Shown here piece by piece: positions 8,916 to 17,312 of a DNA stretch of 64,000 nt. The DNA comes from an uncultured Flavobacteriaceae bacterium (GTDB lineage: Bacteria; Bacteroidota; Bacteroidia; Flavobacteriales; Flavobacteriaceae): assembly GCA_947494825.1 (NCBI GenBank), contig CANLWN010000001.1:915850-979849 (forward strand), in the 5' to 3' direction. The notes below the pieces were generated by a model that worked only from the letters and a program-made list of their open reading frames with translations, was not told the origin of the DNA and did not search any database. Positions within the stretch are counted from its first letter, which is position 1, and the number at the start of each line of letters is the position of its first letter. The translations under genes were made by a program, and so were the position numbers.

Positions 8916-9890
8916 ATGCTAAAAGCAGGAGTCCTCGGAGCGGGCCATTTGGGCAAAATTCATCTGCGCTTGCTCAACGAATCCCAAAAATATACCTTGG
9001 TCGGTTTTTACGATCCCGATGCCATAAACGGCAAAAAAGTAGCCGACGAGTTTGGATACCGCTATTTCGATAATATCAATACACTGATCGATGCAGTAGA
9101 CGTAGTGGATATTGTTACCCCGACCCTCTCCCATTTTGATTGTGCCAGAAAGGCCATGGAAAAAGGCAAACATGTCTTTATCGAAAAACCAGTCACCAAC
9201 ACGATTGAAGAGGCGGAAACCCTGCTAAAGCTGGAAAAGGAATACAGGGTTAAAGGACAGGTAGGCCACGTAGAACGATTTAACCCGTCGTTTACGGCCG
9301 TAAAGGAGAAGATCCAGGAACCCATGTTCATAGAGACGCATCGCCTTGCCGAGTTCAACCCTAGGGGTACGGACGTTCCTGTGGTGCTAGACCTTATGAT
9401 CCACGATATTGATGCCATTTTAAGTGTAGTGAACTCGGAAGTAAAACAGATCAATGCCAGTGGGGTTTCCGTAATCAGCAAATCGCCCGACATTGCCAAT
9501 GCCAGGATCGAATTCGAAAATGGGTGTGTGGCCAATCTCACGGCCAGTAGAATTTCCCTGAAAAATATGCGTAAATCAAGGTTCTTTCAAAGGGATGCCT
9601 ATATTTCTGTAGATTTTCTGGAGAAGAAGGTAGAGGTGGTGAAAATGAAGGACGCCCCGGAAAATCCAGGGGATTTTGATATGATCTTACAGAATGCCGA
9701 GGGTGAAAAAAAACAGATTTATTTTGAGAATCCGGCTATCAAGACCAATAATGCAATTTTGGATGAATTGGAGACCTTTGCCGATGCCATACAAAACAAT
9801 ACAGTCCCCGTGGTAAGCCTAGAACAGGGGGCTAAGGCCTTAAAAGTGGCCCTACAGATTATCGAATCCTTTAAAAAGAACCAAGAATGA
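8916..9890 (+). CDS. Gfo/Idh/MocA family oxidoreductase
   Basis: 324 residues from the ATG at 8916. N-terminal Rossmann domain with the dinucleotide motif GVLGAGHLGKIH (about 4-15) and the family signature EKPVT, whose lysine takes part in catalysis. The C-terminal alpha/beta domain follows, containing LDLMIHDIDAIL. Members oxidise or reduce sugars, inositols or biliverdin-like compounds with NAD(P); the substrate here is not predictable. Its end overlaps the next gene by four bases (ATGA), so the two are translated as a unit, although their reactions are not obviously linked. Confidence 0.9.
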   Translation: MLKAGVLGAGHLGKIHLRLLNESQKYTLVGFYDPDAINGKKVADEFGYRYFDNINTLIDAVDVVDIVTPTLSHFDCARKAMEKGKHVFIEKPVTNTIEEAETLLKLEKEYRVKGQVGHVERFNPSFTAVKEKIQEPMFIETHRLAEFNPRGTDVPVVLDLMIHDIDAILSVVNSEVKQINASGVSVISKSPDIANARIEFENGCVANLTASRISLKNMRKSRFFQRDAYISVDFLEKKVEVVKMKDAPENPGDFDMILQNAEGEKKQIYFENPAIKTNNAILDELETFADAIQNNTVPVVSLEQGAKALKVALQIIESFKKNQE

Positions 9891-10774
9891 ATACCATTGC
9901 AGTTATTGGGGCCGGAACCATGGGAAATGGTATAGCCCATGTTTTTGCACAAAAAGGCTATAAGGTTAATCTTATAGATGTCTCCAAGGCTTTTTTGGAT
10001 AAAGGTGTAACCACCATTGCCAAGAATTTGGACCGTATGATCTCCAAGGAGCGCATTACCGAGGCCGATAAGAAGGCCACATTGGCCAATATTGACCCGT
10101 ATACGCAATTGGCCGAAGGAGTAACCAATGTGGACCTCGTGGTGGAAGCGGCCACAGAAAATATAGAGACCAAACTCCATATCTTTCGCGAGCTCGATGC
10201 ACTCTGCGAAGCACATGTTGTCCTGGCCTCCAATACCTCGTCTATTTCCATCACGCAAATAGGTGCTGTCACCCAGCGTCCGGACAAGGTTATCGGGATG
10301 CATTTTATGAATCCTGTACCGGTGATGCAATTGGTAGAAATCATCAGGGGTTACAGCACGTCCGACGAGGTGACGCAAAAGATTATGGAGCTGTCCAAGG
10401 CATTGGGAAAAACACCGACGGAGGTAAATGATTATCCCGGTTTCGTAGCCAATAGGATATTGATGCCCATGATCAATGAGGCAATAGAAACCCTGTTTCA
10501 CGGCGTGGCGGGGGTCAATGAAATAGACACCGTAATGAAATTGGGCATGGCCCATCCCATGGGGCCCTTGCAACTGGCAGATTTCATTGGACTGGATGTA
10601 TGTCTCTCCATTCTTCATGTGATGTACGATGGTTTCAAGAATCCCAAATACGCTCCCTGCCCCCTATTGGTCAATATGGTGGCGGCCGGGAAGTTAGGGG
10701 TTAAGTCCGGGGAAGGTTTCTATGATTATTCCGCCTCCCGAAAAGCGGAAAAGGTAGCGGCCCAATTCAACTAA
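9887..10774 (+). CDS. 3-hydroxyacyl-CoA / 3-hydroxybutyryl-CoA dehydrogenase
   Basis: 295 residues, the size of stand-alone Hbd/PaaH enzymes. NAD-binding site IGAGTMGNGIAHVFAQ at the N-terminus, and the signature MHFMNPVPVMQLVEII containing the catalytic histidine. The C-terminal dimerisation domain carries ANRILMPMINEAI and GMAHPMGPLQLADFIGLD. It oxidises the 3-hydroxy group of short-chain acyl-CoA in fatty acid or phenylacetate breakdown, or the reverse in butanoyl-CoA formation. It overlaps the upstream oxidoreductase by 4 bases and precedes a DUF1015 gene by 5, a grouping repeatedly seen in flavobacterial genomes. Confidence 0.94.
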   Translation: MNTIAVIGAGTMGNGIAHVFAQKGYKVNLIDVSKAFLDKGVTTIAKNLDRMISKERITEADKKATLANIDPYTQLAEGVTNVDLVVEAATENIETKLHIFRELDALCEAHVVLASNTSSISITQIGAVTQRPDKVIGMHFMNPVPVMQLVEIIRGYSTSDEVTQKIMELSKALGKTPTEVNDYPGFVANRILMPMINEAIETLFHGVAGVNEIDTVMKLGMAHPMGPLQLADFIGLDVCLSILHVMYDGFKNPKYAPCPLLVNMVAAGKLGVKSGEGFYDYSASRKAEKVAAQFN

Positions 10775-10779
10775 GTGTC

Positions 10780-12015
10780 ATGGCAATCATAAAACCGTTC
10801 AAGGCCATTAGGCCTACCAGGGACAAAGTGGCGTCGGTAGCCTCCCGTTCCTATGAAGAATATCCAAAAAAAGAGCTGGAAGCCACCCTGCGCTATAACC
10901 CCTTCTCCTTTCTACATATCATTAACCCCGGCTTTAAGTTCGATAAAAGAGTAAAGGGACAGGAACGCTTTACACTGGTCCACAACCGTTATCTGGAGTT
11001 CCTTGAGGACAATGTCCTGATGAAGGATGCCAAGGATAGCTTCTATGTATACAAAGTGGAAAAGGGGGCTGCCAGCTGCTGCGGTCTTTTTTGCGCCACC
11101 AGCACGGCAGATTATGAAAATGATGTTATCAAAAAACATGAAAACACCCTGCAAAAACGGGAAACGCTTTTTGCCGATTACCTGGATACTGTAGGTTTTA
11201 ATGCGGAACCCGTGTTGATTACCTACCCCAACAAAGAAAGTATTGCCGAAATCATCCAAAAGGAAACCCGGCAAGATCCGGAGTACTATTTTACTACAAC
11301 CGATAAGGTAACACACAAATTATGGGTGGTCTCGGACAAAAAAACAATCCAAAAGCTGCAGGTAGAATTCGGCAACATCGATTCTATATATATTGCCGAT
11401 GGCCATCACCGAAGTGCCTCTTCCTATCTTTTTGCACAAAATTCCAAGCGACAAAATCCGAATCATACAGGTAAGGAGCCCTATAATTTCTTCATGAGCT
11501 ATTTGATTCCCGAATCCGAAATCAAAATATATGAGTTCAATAGAATGGTTAAGGATCTTAACGGACTTTCCAAAGAGGAGTTTCTAATTCAGGTAGACGC
11601 TTTTTTCAGGATCGAGAACAGGGGAGATTTGCTCTATAAGCCCCTTAAAAAACATCATTTTAGTATGTATTTGGATGGCGAATTCTATTCGCTCTATCTG
11701 CGTAAAAAAATCTACACCTTTGATGATTCCTTGAGTGAACTGGACACCCAAATCTTGTTTAAGACCATCTTGGAGCCTATTTTGGGCATCAAAGACCTTA
11801 GAAACGACAAACGGATCCAATACGGCTATGGGAAATACAATGTAATCCGGATGAAGGACGAAATCGATCAAGGGAAATTCGCTGTTGGATTCAGCCTGGT
11901 ACCCGTTACGATAGAGGAAATAAAGGCAATCGCGGACGAGGGCCTTGTGATGCCCCCAAAGAGCACTTATATTGAGCCCAAATTGAGAAGCGGCATCACT
12001 ATTTATGAATTTTGA
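10780..12015 (+). CDS. DUF1015 family protein
   Basis: 411 residues covering the whole DUF1015 family length. The opening IIKPFKAIRPTRDKVASVASRSYEE is characteristic. The middle contains YIADGHHRSASSYLFAQN, a conserved DGHHR motif suggestive of a catalytic or metal site. The family has no firmly established activity; links with serine metabolism have been proposed for some members. One local oddity is a cysteine cluster, AASCCGLFCATS, near residue 95-105. It follows the hydroxyacyl-CoA dehydrogenase by five bases and probably belongs to the same transcript. Confidence 0.88.
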   Translation: MAIIKPFKAIRPTRDKVASVASRSYEEYPKKELEATLRYNPFSFLHIINPGFKFDKRVKGQERFTLVHNRYLEFLEDNVLMKDAKDSFYVYKVEKGAASCCGLFCATSTADYENDVIKKHENTLQKRETLFADYLDTVGFNAEPVLITYPNKESIAEIIQKETRQDPEYYFTTTDKVTHKLWVVSDKKTIQKLQVEFGNIDSIYIADGHHRSASSYLFAQNSKRQNPNHTGKEPYNFFMSYLIPESEIKIYEFNRMVKDLNGLSKEEFLIQVDAFFRIENRGDLLYKPLKKHHFSMYLDGEFYSLYLRKKIYTFDDSLSELDTQILFKTILEPILGIKDLRNDKRIQYGYGKYNVIRMKDEIDQGKFAVGFSLVPVTIEEIKAIADEGLVMPPKSTYIEPKLRSGITIYEF

Positions 12016-12071
12016 ACAAAGCCCCTTCGATTACCGCGCCCTTAATCTACAAAGCTTGAAATGAACAAGAT

Positions 12072-12731
12072 ATGTCCATTAAAGAAAATTTAGACCAAAT
12101 AAGACATGCCCTTCCCGAAAATGTGGTGCTCGTAGCGGTATCCAAAACCAAACCAATAGCGACTATTTTGGAAGCATATGAGGCTGGCCAAAGGGTTTTT
12201 GGGGAAAACAAGATTCAGGAAATGACTGCCAAATGGGAGGCCCTTCCCAAGGATATCATATGGCATATGATCGGGCATGTGCAACGTAATAAAGTGAAAT
12301 ATATGGCCGCTTATGTTGCCATGATCCACGGCGTGGACAGTCTAAAATTACTAAAGGAAATAGACAAACAGGCCCGGAAACACCAGAGGGTTATTGATTG
12401 CTTATTGCAGATCCATATAGCGGAGGAAGAGACCAAATTTGGACTTAGCGAGAGTGAGCTGGAGGAGTTGCTCCATTCCGAGGACCTGACGGAGCTAGAA
12501 CATGTTAGGATTGTTGGACTCATGGGGATGGCCACCTTTACATCGGATGTAGGGCAGGTACAAAAAGAGTTCAGGTATTTGAAAGCGATTTTTGGGACCG
12601 TCCAAAAAAAGATTCCAGAATTATCCGTCCTTTCTATGGGAATGAGCGGCGATTACAAGTTGGCAATTGCCGAGGGAAGCACTATGGTCCGGATAGGAAG
12701 TAGTATCTTTGGCGCAAGAAACTACCTTTGA
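12072..12731 (+). CDS. YggS family PLP-binding protein
   Basis: 219 residues of the PLP homeostasis protein family (alanine-racemase-like TIM barrel without racemase activity). The PLP lysine is K25 in the motif VAVSKTKP. Further family marks are FGENKIQEM, WHMIGHVQRNKVK and LSMGMSGDYKLAIAEGSTMVRIGSSIFG, the phosphate-binding end. It buffers free pyridoxal phosphate and keeps amino-acid pools balanced. A 56-base gap separates it from the DUF1015 gene. Its stop is 24 bases before the chosen start of the exonuclease. Confidence 0.95.
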   Translation: MSIKENLDQIRHALPENVVLVAVSKTKPIATILEAYEAGQRVFGENKIQEMTAKWEALPKDIIWHMIGHVQRNKVKYMAAYVAMIHGVDSLKLLKEIDKQARKHQRVIDCLLQIHIAEEETKFGLSESELEELLHSEDLTELEHVRIVGLMGMATFTSDVGQVQKEFRYLKAIFGTVQKKIPELSVLSMGMSGDYKLAIAEGSTMVRIGSSIFGARNYL

Positions 12732-12754
12732 ACAGATTCAACATACACGAGGCC

Positions 12755-14110
12755 ATGTATGCCATATTGGATATAGAAACCACCGGTGGAAAGTACAACG
12801 AGGAAGGTATCACGGAAATTGCCATCCATAAATTTGATGGCCATAAAGTGGTGGATACCTTCATAAGCCTGGTAAACCCGGAAAAGGAAATTCAGCCCTT
12901 TGTAGCAAATCTTACCGGAATCAACAATAAAATGCTGCGTACGGCACCTAAATTTCATGAGGTGGCCAAACGTATCGTAGAAATTACCGAGGATACCGTA
13001 TTGGTGGCACATAATGCGCAATTTGATTATCGGATACTGCGGACGGAATTCCGAAGATTGGGCTTTAATTTTGAACGAAAAACCCTGTGTACCGTGGATC
13101 TTTCCAAAAATCTGCTCCCCGAAGCGGATTCATACAGTTTGGGAAAATTGGTCCGGTCCCTTGGCATTCCGGTAAGCGATCGGCATAGGGCCAATGGCGA
13201 TGCGCTGGCAACACTTCAACTGTTTAAACTGCTGCTCAATAAAGATCTGGACAAATCGATCATGAAGGGCATCATACGCGAAGAGTCGCTTGGCGAACTT
13301 TCACCCAGGCAACTGGATATCGTAGAACAATTGCCATCCGAGACAGGCCTGTACTACATGTACAATAAAGAAGGGGAAATCATTTTTTTGGGCAAAAGCA
13401 AAAACCTAAAAAAAAGGGTGAACCAACATTTTACCAGAAGCGGGGAAACGGCAAGAAAAATACAGAAGGAAACCAAAAAGGTGACCTTTGAGCGTACCGG
13501 GAACGAATTGATCGCCATCCTGAAAGAACAGGAAGAATTGGGTCGGAACAGGCCCAAATACAACTTGAATTACCAACAACAATTATTTTCACACGCCCTT
13601 TATAAAAGTGTAAGCAAGGAGGGGTATTTTACGCTAAGGCCAGACAAGCTAAATGGTACCTCGGGTAGGATAACCACCTTTGCCAGCCTTGAGGGGGCAG
13701 TGAACCTATTATCTAAAATAAACGATGAATTTCAACTTTGCGATGAATTAAATGCAATCCCCGAGGCCCGTTGTAGCTGCGTAAAAACCAATGCTGAGGA
13801 CTGCCTGCAGCATACAGAGGTTACATGGTACAACCACCGGGTGGAACAGGCCATTGAAAAATACAGCCTTTCGCAAAAAAACTCCGTATTGATCGACAAA
13901 GGTCGGGAGGTAGGGGAACACAGTGCCATACTGATTCAAAATGGGATGTTCAAAGGCTTGGGATTTTACAATTTAAACCACCAAATAAATAATATTCATA
14001 TCTTAGAATCCATAATAACGCCCATGAAGGGCAATATCAACACCACACATATCATAGAATCCTATCTTAGAAAACGGAAAGTGTTGAAAATTTTGGACCT
14101 GGATCATTAA
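12755..14110 (+). CDS. DEDDh exonuclease fused to a UvrC/Cho-type GIY-YIG domain
   Basis: 451 residues from the ATG at 12755 (MYAILDIETTGG); a TTG at 12728 would add nine residues and overlap yggS. Residues 1-165 form a DnaQ-type exonuclease: DIETTGG (ExoI), AHNAQFDYRIL (ExoII) and HRANGDALAT (ExoIII with the general-base His). Residues about 190-275 are a GIY-YIG module (GLYYMYNKEGEIIFLGKSKNLKKRV), as in UvrC. A following segment with LCDELN, RCSC and DC corresponds to the cysteine-bearing region after GIY-YIG in UvrC/Cho. The architecture suggests repair: nicking beside a lesion and trimming. It is known in Bacteroidota and Actinobacteria, where it is often labelled as polymerase III epsilon; it is unlikely to be the replicative proofreader. 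Confidence 0.9.
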   Translation: MYAILDIETTGGKYNEEGITEIAIHKFDGHKVVDTFISLVNPEKEIQPFVANLTGINNKMLRTAPKFHEVAKRIVEITEDTVLVAHNAQFDYRILRTEFRRLGFNFERKTLCTVDLSKNLLPEADSYSLGKLVRSLGIPVSDRHRANGDALATLQLFKLLLNKDLDKSIMKGIIREESLGELSPRQLDIVEQLPSETGLYYMYNKEGEIIFLGKSKNLKKRVNQHFTRSGETARKIQKETKKVTFERTGNELIAILKEQEELGRNRPKYNLNYQQQLFSHALYKSVSKEGYFTLRPDKLNGTSGRITTFASLEGAVNLLSKINDEFQLCDELNAIPEARCSCVKTNAEDCLQHTEVTWYNHRVEQAIEKYSLSQKNSVLIDKGREVGEHSAILIQNGMFKGLGFYNLNHQINNIHILESIITPMKGNINTTHIIESYLRKRKVLKILDLDH

Positions 14111-14113
14111 ATT

Positions 14114-14950
14114 TTGAAGGAAGAAAAGCCACATAAAAGTTGGAAAACCAAGATCCACGAGGTTATCTATGGCACACATACCCCGGCCGGAAGGCTTTTT
14201 GACATCATCCTACTTATAGTAATCGTCTATAGTGTCATTATAGTGATGCTGGAAAGCCTGCCCCGATTTGATATAAAATATCATCGTTTTTTGGATATTT
14301 CGGAATGGGTGGTGACTATTCTTTTCTCCATAGAGTACATCCTGCGGATCATATGCATAAAGAAACCCAGTAAATATATCTTTAGTTTCTTCGGTATTGT
14401 TGATTTTCTTTCAACGGTTCCGAAATACCTGTCCTTTTTCCTCGTTGGCTCCCAATATTTGACGGCCTTTAGGGCTTTGCGATTGCTACGGGTCTTTAGA
14501 ATTCTCAAACTGGTCCGCTTTGTAGGTGAATCCAACAACCTTATAAGGGCATTGAATGCCAGTAGGACCAAGATTATGGTCTTTGTGTTTTTTCTTGTGA
14601 TCATTTCAGTCTTGCTGGGCACTACCATGTATTTGATAGAAGGCCCCGAGCACGGTTTTAATAGCATTCCCCACAGTGTGTATTGGACCATTGTAACACT
14701 CACCACAGTGGGTTATGGGGATATTTCGCCCGAAACGGCATTGGGGCAGATTATTGCTACGGTCATTATGATCATCGGATATGGTGTCATCGCCGTTCCA
14801 ACAGGTATTGTATCGGCCGAATACGCCTCCTCGAAAAAAAAGCTCCCCAAGGAAGATATAGGAAGATCATGTACCGACTGCGGTACCGAGATCCTGCGTG
14901 CCGATGCCCATTACTGCAGAAAATGCGGGCACAACCTAGGAGAGGATTGA
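14114..14950 (+). CDS. voltage-gated potassium channel with C-terminal zinc ribbon
   Basis: 278 residues; a TTG start at 14114 is required because the next ATG is inside the first membrane helix. Six membrane segments fit a voltage-gated channel: S1 (FDIILLIVIVYSVIIVM), S2-S3, an S4 with regularly spaced arginines (ALRLLRVFRILKLVRF), S5 and S6 around the selectivity filter TTVGYGD. After S6 the cytoplasmic tail ends in a four-cysteine ribbon (CTDC ... CRKC, last 30 residues) that could bind zinc and assist tetramer assembly or sensing. It starts three bases after the exonuclease stop, and its stop shares a base with the miaA start (TGATG). Confidence 0.9.
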   Translation: MKEEKPHKSWKTKIHEVIYGTHTPAGRLFDIILLIVIVYSVIIVMLESLPRFDIKYHRFLDISEWVVTILFSIEYILRIICIKKPSKYIFSFFGIVDFLSTVPKYLSFFLVGSQYLTAFRALRLLRVFRILKLVRFVGESNNLIRALNASRTKIMVFVFFLVIISVLLGTTMYLIEGPEHGFNSIPHSVYWTIVTLTTVGYGDISPETALGQIIATVIMIIGYGVIAVPTGIVSAEYASSKKKLPKEDIGRSCTDCGTEILRADAHYCRKCGHNLGED

Positions 14951-15873
14951 TGGCCGGGAAGACACTGATCAGTATCGTGGGCCCTACGGGAATTGGTAAG
15001 ACCAACTTGGCCATTCGGTTGGCGGAACATTGGGGTACCGAGATCGTTTCGGCCGATTCCAGACAGTTTTACAAAGAAATGTCCATTGGTACCGCCGTGC
15101 CTTCGGTATCGGACCTACACCGCGTAAAACACCATTTCATACAGCACAAAAGTATTCTGGACCCTTATTCCGTGGGTGATTTTGAACGCGATGCCCTGGC
15201 TCTTTTGGATGTTCTTTTTGCCAAACATCGTACCGTCATCCTGGTGGGCGGCAGTGGGCTATATGTAGATGCCGTGAACAAAGGGCTGGATGTTTTTCCC
15301 AATATTGACCCCAATATCCGAAACGAACTGAACAACGTCCTCAGTGAATACGGCCTTGGGCCCCTGCAATCAAGGCTGCAGGAATTAGACCCGGAACACT
15401 ATAAAAAAATAGACCGGGAAAATCCCCATAGGCTCATACGTGCTCTCGAGGTCTGTATGGGTACAGGAAAACCCTACTCCTCCTTTTTGGGTGCCAAGAA
15501 AGAGCAGCGGCCCTTTAGGGGCATCACCCTGGGTATCCGGGCAGACCGGGAGGTGGTCTATGCCAGGATCGATCAAAGGGTAGACCAAATGATGGCCAAC
15601 GGACTTTTGGAGGAAGCTCGGTCCCTGGAAAAACACAAAGAACTGAATGCATTGCAAACTGTGGGATATAAAGAACTTTTTAGTTATTTTGAGGGGCAAT
15701 GCGATTTAGAATTTGCCGTTTCCGAAATAAAGAAGAACAGCCGTAGGTTTGCCAAACGGCAACTTACCTGGTTTAAAAAAAATAAAGACACAATTTGGGT
15801 AGATTATGATGCCGACATAAAAGCGATCATTTCACAGGTGGAAACGCGCTTAAAACTGGAAGGATATGAATAA
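14950..15873 (+). CDS. miaA: tRNA dimethylallyltransferase MiaA
   Basis: 307 residues from the ATG at 14950, overlapping the channel stop by one base. MiaA adds a dimethylallyl group to A37 of tRNAs reading UNN codons. P-loop GPTGIGKT at 11-18, the substrate segment SADSRQFYKEMSIGTA, the DPYSVGDFERDA region, VGGSGLYVDAVNKG, and the C-terminal ELNALQTVGYKELF and RRFAKRQLTWFKK all match the family. The frame is open far upstream through the channel gene, but only the part from 14950 is MiaA. Its last eight bases overlap the gluconokinase start. Confidence 0.96.
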   Translation: MAGKTLISIVGPTGIGKTNLAIRLAEHWGTEIVSADSRQFYKEMSIGTAVPSVSDLHRVKHHFIQHKSILDPYSVGDFERDALALLDVLFAKHRTVILVGGSGLYVDAVNKGLDVFPNIDPNIRNELNNVLSEYGLGPLQSRLQELDPEHYKKIDRENPHRLIRALEVCMGTGKPYSSFLGAKKEQRPFRGITLGIRADREVVYARIDQRVDQMMANGLLEEARSLEKHKELNALQTVGYKELFSYFEGQCDLEFAVSEIKKNSRRFAKRQLTWFKKNKDTIWVDYDADIKAIISQVETRLKLEGYE

Positions 15874-16360
15874 TAGCGGTGCCTATATTTTTTTTGTGAT
15901 GGGGGTTTCCGGCTGTGGAAAGTCGACCATCGGCAAATTACTTGCCAAAACGCTGTCGATCCCTTTTTATGATGGGGACGATTACCATCCCGAAACCAAT
16001 ATTGCGAAGATGAGCGCCGGAGAGCCTTTGAACGACCAAGACCGTGCCGGATGGCTCCGGACCCTCAATAGGCTTGCAAGGGAAAATGCAGCTACCGGTG
16101 CGGTGATAGCCTGCTCCGCTTTAAAAGTGTCCTACAGAGATCTGTTGAAGGAAGGTATGGAAACACAAACGAAATGGGTTTATTTGGAAGGTAGTTTCGC
16201 CGAAATTTTGGCCAGGCACCGAAACAGAAAAGACCATTTTATGCCTACGGATCTCCTGCAATCCCAGTTCGATATTCTGGAACCGCCAACAGACGCTCCG
16301 GGCATATCCATAAGCAAATCGCCCCAGGAAATAGTGTCCGAAGTACTTGCGCGAGTTTAG
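15866..16360 (+). CDS. gluconokinase
   Basis: 164 residues of the GntK/IdnK kinase family. P-loop GVSGCGKS near the N-terminus, then YDGDDYHPETNIAKMSAGEPLNDQDR (in two stretches), which is the gluconate- and magnesium-binding signature, and VIACSALKVSYRDLL. It phosphorylates D-gluconate to 6-phosphogluconate. The gene overlaps miaA by eight bases and ends the run of + strand genes that starts at 8.9 kb. No gluconate transporter or Entner-Doudoroff gene is nearby, so its presence beside miaA looks like simple co-transcription. Confidence 0.93.
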   Translation: MNNSGAYIFFVMGVSGCGKSTIGKLLAKTLSIPFYDGDDYHPETNIAKMSAGEPLNDQDRAGWLRTLNRLARENAATGAVIACSALKVSYRDLLKEGMETQTKWVYLEGSFAEILARHRNRKDHFMPTDLLQSQFDILEPPTDAPGISISKSPQEIVSEVLARV

Positions 16361-16476
16361 ATGGCCGGAAGGGCAAAACATCCTCTCCCTTCTTTCCTGC
16401 CTGCCTGCCAAGGCGTAAGGCTTAAAATACAGGCACCTTTCCAATTCAATATGTCCTTTGTGAAACTACATATAGG
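16361..16476. other. intergenic region after gluconokinase
   Basis: Non-coding as far as I can see. It contains a short tandem run of CCTG (CCTGCCTGCCTGCC, about 16399-16412) and scattered GCC/GGC-rich short inverted segments of the kind seen in flavobacterial intergenic repeats. It leads into the structured repeat at 16477. Confidence 0.4.
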
Positions 16477-16542
16477 CTCCTCCCCTAAGCTAGGGGAAGT
16501 GGATTTCGGCCGAGCACAGCGAGCGTCGGAAGACGGAGAGGT
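16477..16542 (+). repeat. structured intergenic repeat, copy A (partly decayed)
   Basis: Hairpin TCCCCTA (16481-16487) / TAGGGGA (16491-16497), then GTGGA (16499-16503), a variable middle with CGGCCG, and the tail GACGGAGAGG (16532-16541). The same order (C-rich arm, G-rich arm plus GTGGA, variable hairpin, GACGGA-G-rich tail) occurs twice near 63.7-63.9 kb. In this copy the middle hairpin is degenerate. Confidence 0.6.
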
Positions 16543-16552
16543 AAAACAAAAA

Positions 16553-16570
16553 ACCGCCCCAAAGGGCGGT
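16553..16570 (-). terminator. rho-independent terminator of the two-component operon
   Basis: Stem ACCGCCC / GGGCGGT with a four-base loop. Read on the minus strand it is followed by TTTTTGTTTT, so it terminates the response-regulator transcript 30 bases after its stop. Confidence 0.88.
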
Positions 16571-16599
16571 CCTATATGTAATGCACTAGGTTTTTACCA

Positions 16600-17307
16600 C
16601 TACTCCGTTTTAATGACCAATCTAAATCCTTCCCCATGGATGTTCAGTATCTCTACCGTATCGTCACGCTTAAGGTATTTCCGAAGTTTGGCGATATACA
16701 CATCCATACTCCTGGACGTAAAGTAATTATCGTCTCTCCAAATTTTGGTCAAGGCCAGTTCCCTGGGCATCAAATCGTTCTCGTGTAGGGCCAAAAGCCT
16801 TAACAGTTCATTTTCCTTGGGGGAGAGTTTTATGGCCTCCTCGTCCTTGTACTTCAAAAACCGAAGCTTGGAATTAAGATGGAAACCACCAATATTAAAC
16901 TCGAACTGTTTGCTGTCTGCCAGTGTATTGGACGCCTTGCGCTGCAGTATAGCGCGTAGTTTCATCAGCAATACCTCCGAATCAAAAGGTTTGTTCAGAT
17001 AGTCATCTGCCCCTGATTTGTATCCCTTAAGCACATCCTCCTTCATGGTTTTGGCCGTTAGAAAGATTATGGGCACGTTCTCGTTCTTTTCCCGTATTTC
17101 CTTGGCCAGGGTATAACCGTCCTTATAGGGCATCATTACATCCAGGATGCAGACATCAAAATTATCTTTTTTGAATTTCTCGAATCCTTCCATACCATTC
17201 TTGGCCAAGGTTACATCAAAATCGTTCATTGATAGGTAATCCTTTAGCACAATTCCAAAATTTGGGTCATCTTCGACCAATAATATCTTCTTGTTCGCTG
17301 TTTCCAT
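16600..17307 (-). CDS. OmpR-family response regulator, RprY-like
   Basis: 235 residues: receiver domain (1-125) with acidic pocket VEDD, phospho-acceptor D56 in ILDVMMP, T84 and K106 (LNKPF), then an OmpR/PhoB winged helix (about 135-235) with SPKENELLRLLALHENDLMPRE (in two stretches) and SRSMDVYIAKLRKYLK as the recognition region. Its strong resemblance is to the RprY regulators of Bacteroidota. It lies five bases after the kinase gene on the same strand, forming a two-component pair, and is followed by a clear terminator. The signal and targets are not visible here. Confidence 0.93.
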   Translation of the reverse strand: METANKKILLVEDDPNFGIVLKDYLSMNDFDVTLAKNGMEGFEKFKKDNFDVCILDVMMPYKDGYTLAKEIREKNENVPIIFLTAKTMKEDVLKGYKSGADDYLNKPFDSEVLLMKLRAILQRKASNTLADSKQFEFNIGGFHLNSKLRFLKYKDEEAIKLSPKENELLRLLALHENDLMPRELALTKIWRDDNYFTSRSMDVYIAKLRKYLKRDDTVEILNIHGEGFRLVIKTE

Positions 17308-17312
17308 AAATT

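Noticed and set aside
9887..12015. A dedicated degradation operon formed by the oxidoreductase, hydroxyacyl-CoA dehydrogenase and DUF1015 genes
   Set aside because: The genes are coupled, but no ring-opening enzyme, CoA ligase or thiolase is present; co-transcription alone does not show a pathway.
14683..14949. Upstream extension of miaA
   Set aside because: It lies inside the channel gene in another frame; MiaA homology begins at 14950.
16361..16726. Open frame of 121 codons on the plus strand
   Set aside because: It crosses the repeat, the terminator and the 3' end of the response regulator in antisense; its product has no protein-like pattern.
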